Shown: positions 1 to 16,116, counted from the stretch's first letter. The stretch is DNA of 64,000 nt from Paracamarosporium sp. OC-R06-R3 (GCA_019828545.1 JACVRA010000189.1:124001-188000), one strand, 5' to 3'. Numbers and translations: made by a program. The notes: generated from the sequence alone by a model not told the origin.

Positions 1-657
1 AGCGCCGTGGGGCCGTCCTGAAGGATGTTCAAGCTTACGCATGACACATGCAGGTATTTCAACGTCGGCGACAGGAATACCGGCAAGATTGCCTCGATGT
101 AGTACCACCGCTTTGTGCCGTGGGAATGGAGCGTGACTGCTCAGCACGTCAGCTGTAATCACAAAACCGTCAAAATGCAGATCAATCAACGACATACACG
201 ATGTCAAGCAACTAAATGCGCCCTCTACGCGACCCGCCCGCGTCCCATTCGCCATCTTAAACAGATCCATGTACTCCACGACGTGCTTTTCCGGCCACCA
301 AGTGTCGTACGACATGGACTGCATGTGCAGTAAGGGGCTTTCTACCTTCAAGCTCTTCAGCCTCCTCATCCGCCCGACCAGTTCCGGCACCTGCTCAATG
401 CCCTGCCACCTTTCTGACTTTGGCGTGACCTCCAGCGTCTCGATCGCCAGAATACGTTCTGGACGCTGCTCCAGAGCCTCAGCTAGATGCGGGACGAAAT
501 CGCCATGGCGGAGGTAGATGTTCTTGAACAGCTGGGCTTCAGCGAGAGGGTGAAGCTTGTGGCATGTTTGGGCAAGTGCGATGAGGGTCCTTCGGTCATC
601 GATTGCCTCGACGACAGCGTCGACCAATTCGTTTGGAAGAGAGAGAAGGGAGAACAT
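1..657 (-). CDS. F-box protein, C-terminus cut by the window edge
   Basis: The minus strand is open from an ATG at 657 to the window edge (219 codons). It begins MFSLLSLPNELVDAVVEAI, followed by RTLIALAQTCHKLHPLAE, which has the pattern of an F-box (LP-x-E-L...L-x-x-L-x-x-x-C-x-x-L). Known role of the family: the F-box binds Skp1, and the rest selects substrates for SCF ubiquitin ligase. The remainder (LRH, LKSLKVESPLLHM and similar) looks like the loose leucine-rich region usual in fungal F-box proteins. A GTAAGC lies near the edge at about 34-39, so an intron could begin there. The target is not predictable. This ORF has no stop in the window, so a simple ORF scan can miss it. Confidence 0.8.
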   Translation of the reverse strand, partial: MFSLLSLPNELVDAVVEAIDDRRTLIALAQTCHKLHPLAEAQLFKNIYLRHGDFVPHLAEALEQRPERILAIETLEVTPKSERWQGIEQVPELVGRMRRLKSLKVESPLLHMQSMSYDTWWPEKHVVEYMDLFKMANGTRAGRVEGAFSCLTSCMSLIDLHFDGFVITADVLSSHAPFPRHKAVVLHRGNLAGIPVADVEIPACVMRKLEHPSGRPHGA

Positions 658-927
658 TGGAGGCAAAGGAAATGCAAAGCTAGTGGCAGATAGCTATTGA
701 GAATGAGCGGTATGTTGACTTAGGCAACAGTAGCGGACGGGAACGTCCCCGCAATTGTGGGGAAGGAGCAGCATCCCTGTAGGTTTTAGCACGCGAAACG
801 AGACGTTGACAGCACGAAAATTGCACATTTGAATTGAATTGGATCGATTTCATTGGATTCGTTGTTCGTATTCCGCAGTGGAACTCATGATACATGCATG
901 CAACTTTGGCTTCAATCAAGTGCGCAT

Positions 928-5183
<4,256 letters not shown>

Positions 5184-5857
5184 CTACTTCGTACTCACAA
5201 CCGTCGCCTCATGCGCAATAATACTCAGCGTCTTCTTCACGCTCAGCTTCACCCTGCAGTCCCGATGCGCATACGCCGCATACAGCGTCGCATTGAAGAA
5301 GTTGCCCGCGTCCGCGACAATGGGACGCACGGCGCCGAGCTCCGCGAGCGTGCAGTTGCCATGGCCGCCGAGTTGCGGGGGGAAGACGCAGGGTTCGATG
5401 AGCTGTTTGTGGAGGATTAAGTTAGTGTTTGGTTTGTGGAGGGTAGGCGGGGGTTTTGGGGTAGGAAAGAGGGAGGGGGACGTGATGTGGTGCGGATTGG
5501 TAGGCGAAACTTACGTCCGAATACGCTTGGTAGTTTATGTTGTGGCATGCGAAGTCGTCGTATGCGCAGCCGTCTTTTCGGTTCGCCATGCGGGTGCATT
5601 CCTTAAGGCAGTTTGGGATGGGGAAGTTGTTGAGCCATTTTTCGGTTGTCCTGAGTTGAGTAAGTGTTAGTACTTGTGGGCTGGTCTGGTCTTGTATGTG
5701 GTGATGTTTCGATTGACCGAAGACATTGGGCAGGGACCTCTTACAAGCACCTGTATTTCTTGAGCTGGCCCGGTGCCAACGCAGACGTAATGTTGTATGT
5801 TCGCTGTGCCGTGGCCACGGCAACAGTGGTAAGTATAGCTACGAGGGAGAACTTCAT
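5184..5857 (-). CDS. Small secreted CFEM-like cysteine-rich protein
   Basis: Three exons on the minus strand, 5857-5745, 5650-5515 and 5402-5184, give 155 aa. It starts MKFSLVAILTTVAVATAQ, a clear signal peptide. The mature part has exactly eight cysteines: one at the exon 1 end (KKYRCL), then IPNCLKECTRM, DGCAYDDFACHN, EPCVFPP, GNCTLAEL and HRDCRV. The PNC-x3-C...C-x4-D-x-x-C part follows the start of the CFEM pattern, but the usual C-x-C step is not kept, so CFEM-like is the safest name. CFEM proteins sit at the cell surface or are secreted, bind haem or act as adhesins or effectors. No GPI-attachment tail is visible; the C-terminus is polar. Donor GTAAGA and GTAAGT, acceptors CTCAG and ACAG. 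Confidence 0.75.
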
Positions 5858-7272
5858 GGTGACTACACGGCACAGGGAGAAGCGTTCGAAAGAGCTTGAG
5901 AGTACCGGATAGGATTTTGGGATCTTGAGGATGAAGAGGGCGAGGCTTTCGGTGGGCCTTTATACCTCACGTCTACCCCCTCGTCTCCACAAAAGCCCTC
6001 ATAGAGGCAGCCCAGCTCCTCGCGATCCAGCCTCCATCCGCGCTGTGACATACTCCTAACCGCCCTAGTACTGTTACTTTAACGACGGAAAGCTTCCAGC
6101 CTCCAGAAACATTGACGCTGTGACTAGACATCCTTGATGCATTGGCTTGATGCGGAATGGTCCCGTGCCCAAGGCGCGCTGTTCCTGCATGAGTGTGTTA
6201 TTGATTCGGTAGTTGTAGTGTCCGGAGCAGACATGCGGTCCTAACCAGTGGTTCGCGGTGTGTTTAGCGTAGGCATTGTGTTGAGGAGTTACACTAGTCG
6301 GGCTGACGGGGAAGCGCTGGCGTCGTGCTCGCTTGGGCCTAGTGTGCCAGTGTACACGACATGGAGAAAGATCCGTCCCGCGCGTATTCTTAGATACCTG
6401 CAAGTTCTGGTTCCTGGCATGCGGTACTACCTAGCATACTATTTTGGGGATTTATCGTGATGCGGAGATGCGCGTGGGGTACGGCTTGTGTGTAGCAATA
6501 GCCGTGCGAAAGCGGGGAAGTTACACACATGAAAGGTTCTTTTGTTCTCGTTTAGTGGCTTAACTTTGGCTACCGTAGAGTCTTGCACAAGTTGGTTGAC
6601 TAGGAGGAGCTGAGGGCTAACCAGAAAGCAGCAAGGAGCGTGAAAGTGAGCCCTTAGGATGATAGAGAGATAGACTAATGGTTGGTGCTTGGCTTGGCCG
6701 ACTTGGGCAAAACTCTATGGCATATTTTCAATCCCAAACTTAACCAAAGTCAATCAAACTCAGCCAAACTCAATCGAAACTCAATCATAACAAAAGAGAG
6801 AATCGTACACCACATCATATTGATACCATTCCCATCCCCAAACCTTGTAGCATTTCTCAATGCACGATGGGATCTATCTCGAATAGAACTGGGGCTGCAG
6901 CTACAGCTGAGACTAGGCTGGGCTTATTGCGTGGCAGGCGAGTGATGTAGATTTGATTTGCGGTGGTGAGGTTTGTGAAATGTACGTGTAGATGATAAAT
7001 AGGTATGTTGTGGTAAGATAAAACAGAGTGATATTCTGTGGTGCAGAGGAGTCGCTTGTAGGATGTGTGTGTTTATGTCGGTAGTATGAAGCGGGTAGTA
7101 GATGCCGAGTTACACCTTGAGAGAACCGTAATTTTACAAGGACGAGAGAAAACATTTCTAGCACCGAGAACTCGTGTTACATATGGCGAAACTCGTGCTA
7201 TGGTAATCGGGATACGCTGAACGCGACGTGATATATTGGAATTCAGAGTGCATATCCTAAAAAGTTTCAAAT
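5858..7272. other. Intergenic between CFEM-like gene and transporter 3' end
   Basis: No supported gene; the frame at 6074-6403 on the minus strand looks random. At 6720-6860 the plus strand is G-poor and contains a degenerate run of AACTCAATC-like units (about 6745-6786). It is followed at 6940-7200 by a C-poor, G/T-rich block. This flip sits directly 3' of the transporter. Confidence 0.5.
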
Positions 7273-9549
7273 TCAAGGAATCGTGCGCTTTTCTTCCTGC
7301 GCCTCCTCGTAAACAACGCCTCGCTGACCGATACCCTCACCCCGATCGTCATACACATCCTCTGGATCTCTCCTCTGCACAAACGGAGGCGGTCGCTTCA
7401 ACCCCTTCTTACCTAACACCCACCGTCCCACGAACCACATCAACTCGTCCATCCCATAGTTCACGTAGTCCTTTGTGCGATGATCAAATACCTGATCTAG
7501 CTCCTCAAGCGTCATATCTTTTGTCTCAGGCACGAGGAATAGGATCATGAAGAAGCCCATCACGCACCATGCAGCGTACCAGCCGAATGCGCCCGAAGTG
7601 GTAAACGCAGTGTTGAACTTCGGCCACGTGATGGAGATGAAGAAGTTCCAGAACCAGTTGATCGAGGTGACGATGCCCATGCCGAAATCGCGGTTGTAGA
7701 GGGGCATGGACTCTGCGCTGTAAACGAAAGGGACGGGGCCTTCGCCGGGAGAGTAGGCGATGCCGAAGAGATACATGCCGATGATGACGAGGACATGCTG
7801 GGCGGATGATTGATTGGGGAGGGCGAAAGCGATGACCATTATGATTTGGAAGAGCGCCATGAAGGGGAAGGTGGAGAGAAGTAGGTTGCGTCTGCCGAAG
7901 CTGTCGATGGTCCAGATGGCGGGTATGGCGAAGAGGAAGTTGATGATGCCGAAGCCCATGGAGATGAGCAGTGCGTCTCGCGGCTGGTAGTTGGCGTGGT
8001 CTCTGAGGATGGTGCTGGAGTAGTATGCCTAGCGCGAGTCAGTGGACTAGGATAGAAAGTAATAGATAGAAAGCGCACGCACCGTAACGTTAACACCGCA
8101 AAACTGCTGCAGAAACATGGTGATGACGGAGGCTGTAAGGGCCCTGCGGTTTCTGCCTCGTGTGAAAAGTTCGGAGAATGGCTTCTCCTGCTGCATGATC
8201 CCCTCTTCTGCTTCGAGCAGGTGATCAATCAGAAATAGATCTCTTCCTGCCTGTAGCTTGGTATGGCGCAGTTTGCATAGGGACATGAAAGCTTCCTCGT
8301 ACTTCCTCCGGTTACCTTGTCTAGCCTTCATGAGTAGCCAACGAGGTGATTCCGGGAGACAGTAGACGTATGCGACAACGAAAAGAGGGCTTTAATGGAA
8401 GAATCATCAGCCAGCGGTCACGTACGAGTTACTTTGTGAACCACTCACAGGATCATGGGACTTGCGAGCATCAAGCGCCAGTTCAAGCTGCAACGAGAGG
8501 AAAGGAGGTTGTGTGCTTCTAGACTGCAGATGTCGGGATTACTCCCGTCTCGAACACCAGCCAGGACAACACCCGCGATATAGCCTGCACGTAGTGAGTA
8601 AGGATAGATGAGACTCGTTCGATGTCGTGCGTACCACACATTATACCAAAGGCAGTCCACATCTGCCACATCATAACCAAAGCACCGCGGATATTTGCAG
8701 GGGCTGCTTCGGCGGCATAGATGGGTATGGTTGCACTCTTCGGGCCGATACCGAGTCCAAGGAGAAATCTCGCCGCAAAGAGTTGTTGCCAGGTTTGTGG
8801 GAAAGCCTGGCCTAAACATGTGATGGAGCTGATGAGGCAGGTAACAAAGATGACGCCGCGTCGATCAAGAAGCCTGTTCAAGGGGTAGTTCAACCAACAG
8901 GAGAAGGCACAGCACAAATATGGAGCGCTGTTGACCAGCCCGAGCCAGCCGTCATAGCCCTTGAGACCGAGAGCGTCCCTGTAGTATACCTGGGCTGGCA
9001 AAGGTTAGTTTCTCTTGTGACTGGATGTGGTCCTGGCCTCATTTGACACACCTCCATTGACTGCGGTTTCGTCCCTGCTAATCGTCAGCATAGGTTTAGA
9101 CGAGGCTTAGAAAAGGCTTACCAGCCCTGGACAGCAGCACCTAAAGAACATACACCCACAAGAGCATACAGACGCCAGGGTTGCTTGAACTTGTCGATGC
9201 GTCGCGAGCTATCCTCGAGCTCAAGATAGTAGCGCTCCTCATCCTTCAAAGTAAGGCTATCGGGTCTCTGGCGTCCAATGTCAAAAGCTGCCTTGGACTG
9301 GGCCAGGAAAGCGCCTCTGCGGATGTATTTGTCGTAGTCTTCGAGGCCAGAGACGGTAATGAAGTTGTCGATGCTTTCCGTCATCCTGGATGGAGGGCGC
9401 GATTAGCGAGCGACCAGGGGGACCCATAGCTGATCTACTCACCGCTGGTGGTTCCATCCCGAGAAGGGTTGGGCAAGACGGCGATCGGGGCGGTCCGCCT
9501 CTCGGTCAAACTTGCCGGGGGTTGGTTCCTCACGCTGTGTCGAGGTCAT
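7273..9549 (-). CDS. MFS transporter, sugar-porter family
   Basis: Seven exons: 9549-9443, 9385-9122, 9074-9052, 8994-8635, 8584-8449, 8389-8083 and 8028-7273, about 650 aa. Sugar-porter signatures are in order: QGWDETAVNGAQ in helix 1, LLDRRG, an R-x-L-x-G-x-G-like segment (RFLLGLGIG), PESPRWLL at the end of the first half, QQFCGVNV, DSFGRR and PETKDMTLEEL after the last helix. Function by family: proton-linked uptake of a sugar or polyol at the plasma membrane; the substrate cannot be read from the sequence. The start at 9549 (MTSTQREEPTPG) is chosen over 9384 because the extra exon joins in phase and supplies the conserved N-terminal lead-in (AQPFSGWNHQR). The protein is longer than the usual 520-580 aa, partly from an insert between helices 5 and 6 (exon 5), where I found no phase-compatible intron. 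Confidence 0.9.
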
Positions 9550-10123
9550 GTTTGGAGGAGCGGGCGAGTGCAGGTTTTGCGCCAGGAGGGCGCAGAAGGA
9601 TGTTCATATTCGCGTCATGCATGTACGAAGGCAGCGCGGCGTCCACACCAGATCGTATGCGCCAGGATGATCACCCCTAAAACAAGGCAACGGGGCGCAG
9701 CTGGGCCTTCTCGAGGCTGGTGTGAAGAGCTCGGAACGCGGGCGAACATAACCGTGTGCTCAGCCTCCACGGCTGCGTGTTAAGTGTCTCCATGGCTGCT
9801 CGTATCGTCTGCCTGGCGTCCAAGAAGACTTCAAATGTGACAACTGGTGTTCACCGGGCTGGCGGGTTGAGGCGACGGGTGCTTGGTGTGGGTGAGTGCG
9901 CAGCATGGGGCGGGGGCGGAGGCGGGGATGCCTGCAGCGTTACCTCATATCGCGCCGGCGTCCCGTCTTCGCTGAGACATGCAGCCTGCTGCTGAGGGAG
10001 TGGAAGTGTTTTCCCAAGCAGGCTGCGATCCTGATTCTACTCTGCAAAATTTCGTGAAGCCATTCTCGCCGTCGTTCCTTGCTTGCTCCATGTCGAGGAA
10101 GCATCTTGAGTGGGGCAGCCGCC
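9550..10123. other. Divergent promoter region, transporter and kinase
   Basis: This spacer separates two divergent genes. It is GC-rich, with a G-rich run GGGGCGGGGGCGGAGGCGGGG at about 9907-9927. No gene is seen. The kinase ATG at 10124 has a strong context (GCCGCCATGG). Confidence 0.5.
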
Positions 10124-13100
10124 ATGGACGCCTCACGCGAAGAGCTCGAAGACGCCATCACCCACCTGGTCCCTGACAAGCCCTTCCCCAAGTATGTGGA
10201 CGAGGCCGTCTTCCTGGAGCTGGAGAACTTGCTCAAACAACATCCGGACAAAGTATTCTCAGTATGGGCTCACGAAAACCCGCGCCTCTTCCTGCTCCTC
10301 CGCATGCTAGGCTGCGACGACGACGCCATCTATCAGAGGCTCGACAGCGAGAACATTTGCGACTTCTGGCTTCCACTCGCATCTGCCACGCTCGATCAGC
10401 TTTCATCCTTCACCCACATCCCGGCACAGGATTGGCGCCAGGCACAGCTCCATGTCATGTCGCAGCCGAACCAGATGAACGAGCAGAAGCTCACGTCGCC
10501 TATCAACCATCACCGACATATACGAGACGGTAATGCCCAGTTTGAGGAGATTGAAAAAATAGGGAAAGGTGGCTCGGCCGAGGTCGCCCGAGTGAGACAC
10601 AAACTGTCCGCGAGAGAGTACGCGTGCAAGCGCATCAAGCGTGCGCCTGAGGTCAAGGTCCAGCGCAACCAGCTCATCGAGTTTCGTACCGAAGTCGAGG
10701 TGTTGAAACGCGTCAGCCACCACCATCTCGTGAGCTTTGTGGCGAGCTTCACAGACCTTGCGTCCTTCTCGCTCATCCTCAATCCTGTCGCCAAAGATGT
10801 GCTCAAGGCCATGTTGGAGCGGCAGTCGCGCGACCACCCCCTTCCCGAAGCAGATATATCCACTCTGCGGCGTTCGTTCGGGTGTCTTGCCACTGCACTT
10901 GCCTACCTACATGGAGAGGGGGGCGTGCGCCACAAAGACATCAAGCCTGGTAACATCCTTATCAGCGACGGACGCGTCTATCTATGCGACTTTGGCATCT
11001 CCCGTGACTGGTCCAAGGCCGAACACTCCACAACAAACGACGAAGTCTTGAAACTGACGCTGCGCTATTGTGCGCCCGAAGTCTTCGGGCGTGAACCTCG
11101 CAACACAAAGAGCGATGTATGGAGCCTGGGTTGCGTCTTCTTGGAGATGATCAGCGTGGTCAAAGGCTACTCGATGGAGGAGATGAACGACTTCCTGCTC
11201 GACGCCAGCGATGATCAAAGTAGTCGAGGACTCTGTTGCGCGTTGGATGCTATGACCGCCTGGCTGGAAGAGATCAGAAGCGAGAAGAATGACTCTGCAG
11301 ATGACATCCCGCTGGGCTGGATCACTACAATGATTCGCAAGGAAAAGGATCATCGTATCACGGCAAGTGACCTGGCCAAGACGATCTTCGAGGCTTCAAA
11401 TGAGCTCGAAAGCCCGGACTCGTACATTGGTTCTTGTTGCACACGAACCGACAGTGTCGTTCAAGTGAACACAGGAGACACTCCCACATTACATACACCT
11501 GGTTTTCAGCGTTCGGTTAGCAGGAACGCACCGTCAAACCAACAACGAAACTCTGACATCCGCTCTGTTTCGCCCCATACTCAAAGCACCGGTGGGACAG
11601 GTCCTACACGACTTCCTTCGAGAGTAGCATCGATGAGCAAGCCGCCTTCACATACTGACGACCAGGGAAACCTGGAGCTGTACGGTGAGCCTCGTCCAGA
11701 ATCCGAACCTGCATCGGACAGATTTGGTCGGCCTTCCCCAGTGCCACTTCCGGTTAGGCCCAGAGATTCTGTCGCTTCGTCCTACGGACGTTCTATGAAT
11801 ATGTCGAAGGGGTCGTTCAGTTCGTCCGGGCCAGTATCAGAAGCTGCTTCGTCTGATTTTATTCAAGATTCTCCAGTGCGACCTCCGGCTGAATCTGAAA
11901 GTTCTGTCAGTTCATCCCACCCACGTTCATCCCCGGCTATGTCCCAGGGGATGTTCAATTCATCTCGCCCAACATCAGAGGCTATTTCGTTCAATTCCCA
12001 ACGACCTTTCCCGGTGCCACCTCCAGCTAAATTTGATGTCAAATGTAGCTGTGGTCCGCAACCTCAAGAAAGGCACATCTTGAACCTGCGTTATGCTTCT
12101 GCCGCCGACAAACTATCTTTCGACCCTGACGTTCCCACTATCGAGACGTGTGCGAAATGTGAAATTGGCGAAGATAGGATACAGATTTATGAGAGTACCC
12201 AGACTGCGCCCGGAAATGCTACAACTCCAGATATGCCCATGTTGTGGTGGTCGACTCGGCGCTTGGCGATTAGCTATGTATCAGGACAGCCCAGAATGCG
12301 ACATTGCAGTACGTTCTGGCTTCCTTTGGCTGATATTCAATGCAAATTGTCGGACAACGTGGCAACAATACAATGGTCCGACTGCAACCAGATGACGGAA
12401 TGCAGGTCTGGGAATTACTCGACCCACTATGACTGGATATACAACCCAAACCACGCAAACAACTCAATCTCCGTATGTTTCAACACCCCAGATGACGCGC
12501 AAAGTTTCATCGATATCGCGCGTTCCCCATATGAGGACGGAGAGGCGATCCGCAATCGCCGGCGGATAGATGTCTCTGACAACACTAAGCTCGATATCTT
12601 CGATGTAGGACGTCCTGGCGTACGCAACTACGGCGCTGCGACCCTTACTATTGTGAACAGCTCCTTAGCTACGTCAAAGCTCTTCATCTTATGGCCGCAG
12701 GCTGATTTGGATATCCATATCCGCGACTCGTTTGATGCACGCTCAGCTGCAAAACCAGGGTTCGAAATGGTCGTAGAGATTAACAATGTGAACACACCGA
12801 CCTACCACAGCGATACTCGCGACGAACCTGCTGCCGACTATGATAGGGTCGCACGCTTCAGTCAAGCACGCAAGCGCAAGACCACCCTTGCCGTCGCTTT
12901 CCAAATTGGCGTTAAACATGGTCTTCCTAGGCCTCCAGATGGTATGATTATCTCTCTACTTATTGTGTGTAGCCTGCTAACGTATCATAGGCGTGGTAGA
13001 CATGCTCCAAGGTCTGACCGGGTGGACTCTATGTTTTTTTGCCATCGTTACCAAATTCAAATCAAAGAACAAACGTCTGGGGTCGAAGAGGTACGGAGGT

Positions 13101-13686
13101 GCGGATGTGATGCTCTGGGAAAAGGAAGTCAACGATTCTAGATCTGGCATCAAGAGACGCGGTGCCAAGGTCACATTCCGCCTCCACGAAGCGGAATCTC
13201 TGTGGGTCGCCGGCTCCATCAGTGACTGCACGAGCATCTCTACCTCCAACGGGCATGATGCTACGGTCTCTGTTTCCAGCAAGTCAAGAGGCCAGTTGTT
13301 GGATATCCGCAAGATGATTGCGATCCCCTCGGAGACCGTAAAACCACCGGGTAATGGGCATTCGAAGAGTCACTCTGACGTGCAAGAAGGTCTGTCTGAC
13401 CTCGTGTTGACGTTCGAGAACGAGCAATGTAAGTCGTTCTACTTGTACTTCCCTGCTCTTGGTCATATAGTCACCGCTACATCCCTTATATGCGCTTGAT
13501 GCTCGAACCAGTCCAACTGATAATTGCTTCACAGATCGTCTCGACTTTGTCAACCTCGTCACAAGGTTCAAAAATGCTGCAGCCACCGCGGCACCACTAT
13601 CTCGCACCATGACAGGCACGGAATCGATGCGTCGTATAAATAGCCTCACTTCCAGCGACGTGCCTATGAGTCCGCCAATACGATGA
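10124..13686 (+). CDS. Ser/Thr protein kinase with large novel C-terminal region
   Basis: Exons 10124-12941, 12991-13428 and 13535-13686 give 1135 aa. Residues 1-135 are an alpha-helical lead domain. The kinase domain spans about 143-400: glycine loop KIGKGGSAEV, Lys169 (YACKR), Glu190, HKDIKPGN at 270-277 (His-Lys-Asp instead of His-Arg-Asp), DFG at 289-291, APE at 317-319 and Asp331. All catalytic residues are present, so it should be active. Residues 440-650 are Ser/Pro-rich and contain a 45-residue duplication. The C-terminal 500 residues include two stretches that look PH/EVH1-like (FWLPLADIQCKLSDN... and the end LTFENEQYRLDFVNLVTRFK), a guess from pattern only. I do not recognise the full architecture. 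Intron 1 has a GCTAACG branch site. The perfect Kozak context fixes the start. Confidence 0.88.
11735..12004 (+). repeat. Two-copy 135-nt tandem repeat within the kinase linker
   Basis: Copy 1 is 11735-11869 and copy 2 is 11870-12004. Each encodes 45 residues with the shared skeleton SPV-x-x-P...S-V-x-S-S...M-S-x-G-x-F-x-S-S-x-P-x-S-E-A. A partial third copy (PFPVPPPA) follows. The copies are diverged but keep period and frame. Confidence 0.75.
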
Positions 13687-14456
13687 GCTCTATTACGAAG
13701 CTTCTCTTACCAATGTTGTAAATTTACAAGTTCGCGATTTCGGTTGTATATCTCTCTTTCTCTCTTCTGTTCTTATTTCTTTGGCTTTTATTCTAAAAGG
13801 GTGTTAGGATTGTGGTGCGTGATACCCACTCGGCGCTGCATGGGATTCTTTCTGTATCACTGCTTTACGCACGTATGTGGATTGTTGTGTCTAGATATGT
13901 GTAATCGTTTAGTAAATATGACACTTGCTCTTTCGCGACGTTTTGAACTCGACATTGTCACCAACACAGAGAACATCGTATGCGCGACTTCCCCTCGCTC
14001 GAAAGATTTGTTTTTTTTTTCCGCAGCGAGTCGCAGGGAGGGAAGAGGGAGTTATGTAAGAAGAGCTCGTATGCGGACGGAGTGGAAGTCATATGGATCG
14101 ATGGTTTCAGCATGAAATTATAAGTAAAGCGACAACCAAACTGGAAGTCAAAATGTAAGCGCCAATACTATTCGATCCTTTCATCCACCCAACCATCCAT
14201 CCATCCCAGCCAAAGCCAACTTAAAAGTACCTCCCACCGACCCAAAACCGAACTTCCTACCGCACCTCGAGCACTCTTCCTCAAACCAGAGTATCATCTA
14301 GTCAAAACCCCATTTTCACCTTTCCCCGCACAACCATGAATACAATCTCATGCGTTCCCTCGTTGGTGTACCCCATACATTCTCTACGCCCTGCCCTATC
14401 CCTCATCCCTCGACATTTACCTCAAGCTTATGTACGCTTTCTAAGTTCAAGATCGT
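13687..14456. other. Convergent 3' spacer
   Basis: No gene seen. It contains a T-run near 14010. From about 14160 to 14420 the plus strand is C-rich and G-poor with an (ATCC)n stretch near 14194-14207, directly 3' of the minus-strand gene that follows. Confidence 0.5.
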
Positions 14457-16116
14457 TCAATACGCGGCTTCAGCTTCGACTCCAGTTCTAGCTTCGAGGC
14501 CGTTAACCTCGTCGCCATCGCCGTCACTATCTTTCGGCGAAAATCGCATCCACTCGTCCCATGTGATGTCCTGTGATGCATCGAGGTCGTAGGCGTTTAG
14601 GTAGACCGGTGCTGGGACAGCGACGTTTGCAGATGTGGTTGGAGGAGTTGGGTTCTCGTCTATTCCACGTGGAAAGGAAGTAGCGCGTTGTGCTGGGTGT
14701 TGGGGGATTTTAGGGTTAGGATCCGAAGGGGATTCTGAGGTTAGGTAGCGTTCTAAAGTTAAGGGGAGTTCTGGGTTCAGGTGAGGCGCTACCGTGTCCT
14801 CGACCGGTGACAGCTGGCATAGGGGCTGAGCTGGAGGGGAGTCCTGTTTGGAAGGAGCGCTGGGTGGAGGCGTAGGATCGGACGGTGAAGTTGCTGTGAC
14901 GGGTGATGGATCTGCGAGCTGGAGCAAACATTAGCAAGGAGAAAACTGGGTTGGATTAGGACAGACTCACCTTCTGGTCTACCCTTTTCGACGAAGATTC
15001 CGTCGCCTCCTCAAAAGCACTTTCCAGCGGCCTCTTAAGATTCTTCTTCTCCTTCTTCCCAGCCTGCTTAGAATTCCGCAAATCCTGCACAGGCACCAGA
15101 TACGCCGACCGATCCCACTCCGTTTGCAGGATAGCTCGCTGTGCCGGCGACATTCTAGCAACCACAAGTCCGAACTTAGCTTTCTCGAACAGCAGAGTAT
15201 ACGCGAATACAAGATGCTCCTCCACATCCTTCTGCATCATCATTCGGTGCGCAAAACCCTTGTAATGCCTAATCAACCACTCAAGACACAATACGCGCCG
15301 TCCGAACGAAAGCTGTGCATTTATGTTATCCGGAGCCGGTCGCATCTTTGGCACGAGGCGGAATTGTAGGCTTACGGCGCCGACAACGTGGAGGCTGACG
15401 GTCGCTTGGACGAGGTTCCAGCAGACGAATTCTATGGCGGTGGCGTCTTGTGTCCAGACACCGCCGGGCTGGAAGCGTGCGGCATATGCTTGCTCGTCGT
15501 AGACGAGGCGGGTGTCTTTGAAGGCGTTGATCAGGCGGTGGACGTAGTGAGCTTGGTCTTGCGAGTTGTGTGGCACGCCTTGGGAACTGGGAGTCGGGCG
15601 CCAGGAGGGCCGCATAAAATGGTTCACTTGGGCGTCCAGAGCGGAGGGGAAGCGGAGGGTTGTGACTGTATCTGCGTTTGCCTTTGTGGGATGTAGTGAT
15701 GCCTCTTGGGCAGGTGGAAAATATGGGGCGGACGCATGAGCGGCGAGCGCTGGAATCGTCGAGGCGCTTGGTGCGGTGTGTGTCTCTGGGGTGCCGTTGT
15801 AAGGGTTGTCGGGCCGGTGGTTGTCCTGTATGTATTTCTTGAGTAAGTGGTCATAAGGCTTTCAGATGAGCATAGATAATCTGTAGTTTATACAGAAAGT
15901 ACATGTAGTATCTGACGATACGGACATTCCCACCGCAACAACGAAGTGCTGTGTTCTTCGACTTACCTTAACCTTTTCGAGACCAGGCTCACTGCCATGA
16001 TTTTGCGCCACCACCGCGCTTTCGAGCTGAGCTGACAGCAACTTCAGGTATTGACGCATAGTCTCCGAAGGTCGCCTGTTTTCACTAATTTGGTGCGTGA
16101 CATTGTCTTTCGCCAT
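14457..16116 (-). CDS. Protein of unknown function, 488 aa
   Basis: Exons 16116-15967, 15825-14971 and 14918-14457 join in phase. The acceptor at 15825 could alternatively lie 12 nt earlier, adding four residues. The start MAKDNVTHQ is preferred over upstream frames because of its CCACA ATGG context. There is a short N-terminal helix (TMRQYLKLLSAQLESAV), a proline-rich stretch, and then an ordered central domain of about 150 residues (AHYVHRLINAFKDTRLVYDEQAY through LRNSKQAGKK) rich in aromatic and hydrophobic helices. A lysine-rich nuclear-signal-like segment KKEKKNLKRPLES follows, then a disordered proline-rich tail ending with ITWDEWMRFSP. The acidic-aromatic tail and basic segment suggest a nuclear protein, perhaps transcriptional, but no DNA-binding domain is visible. 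I do not recognise the family. Confidence 0.75.
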
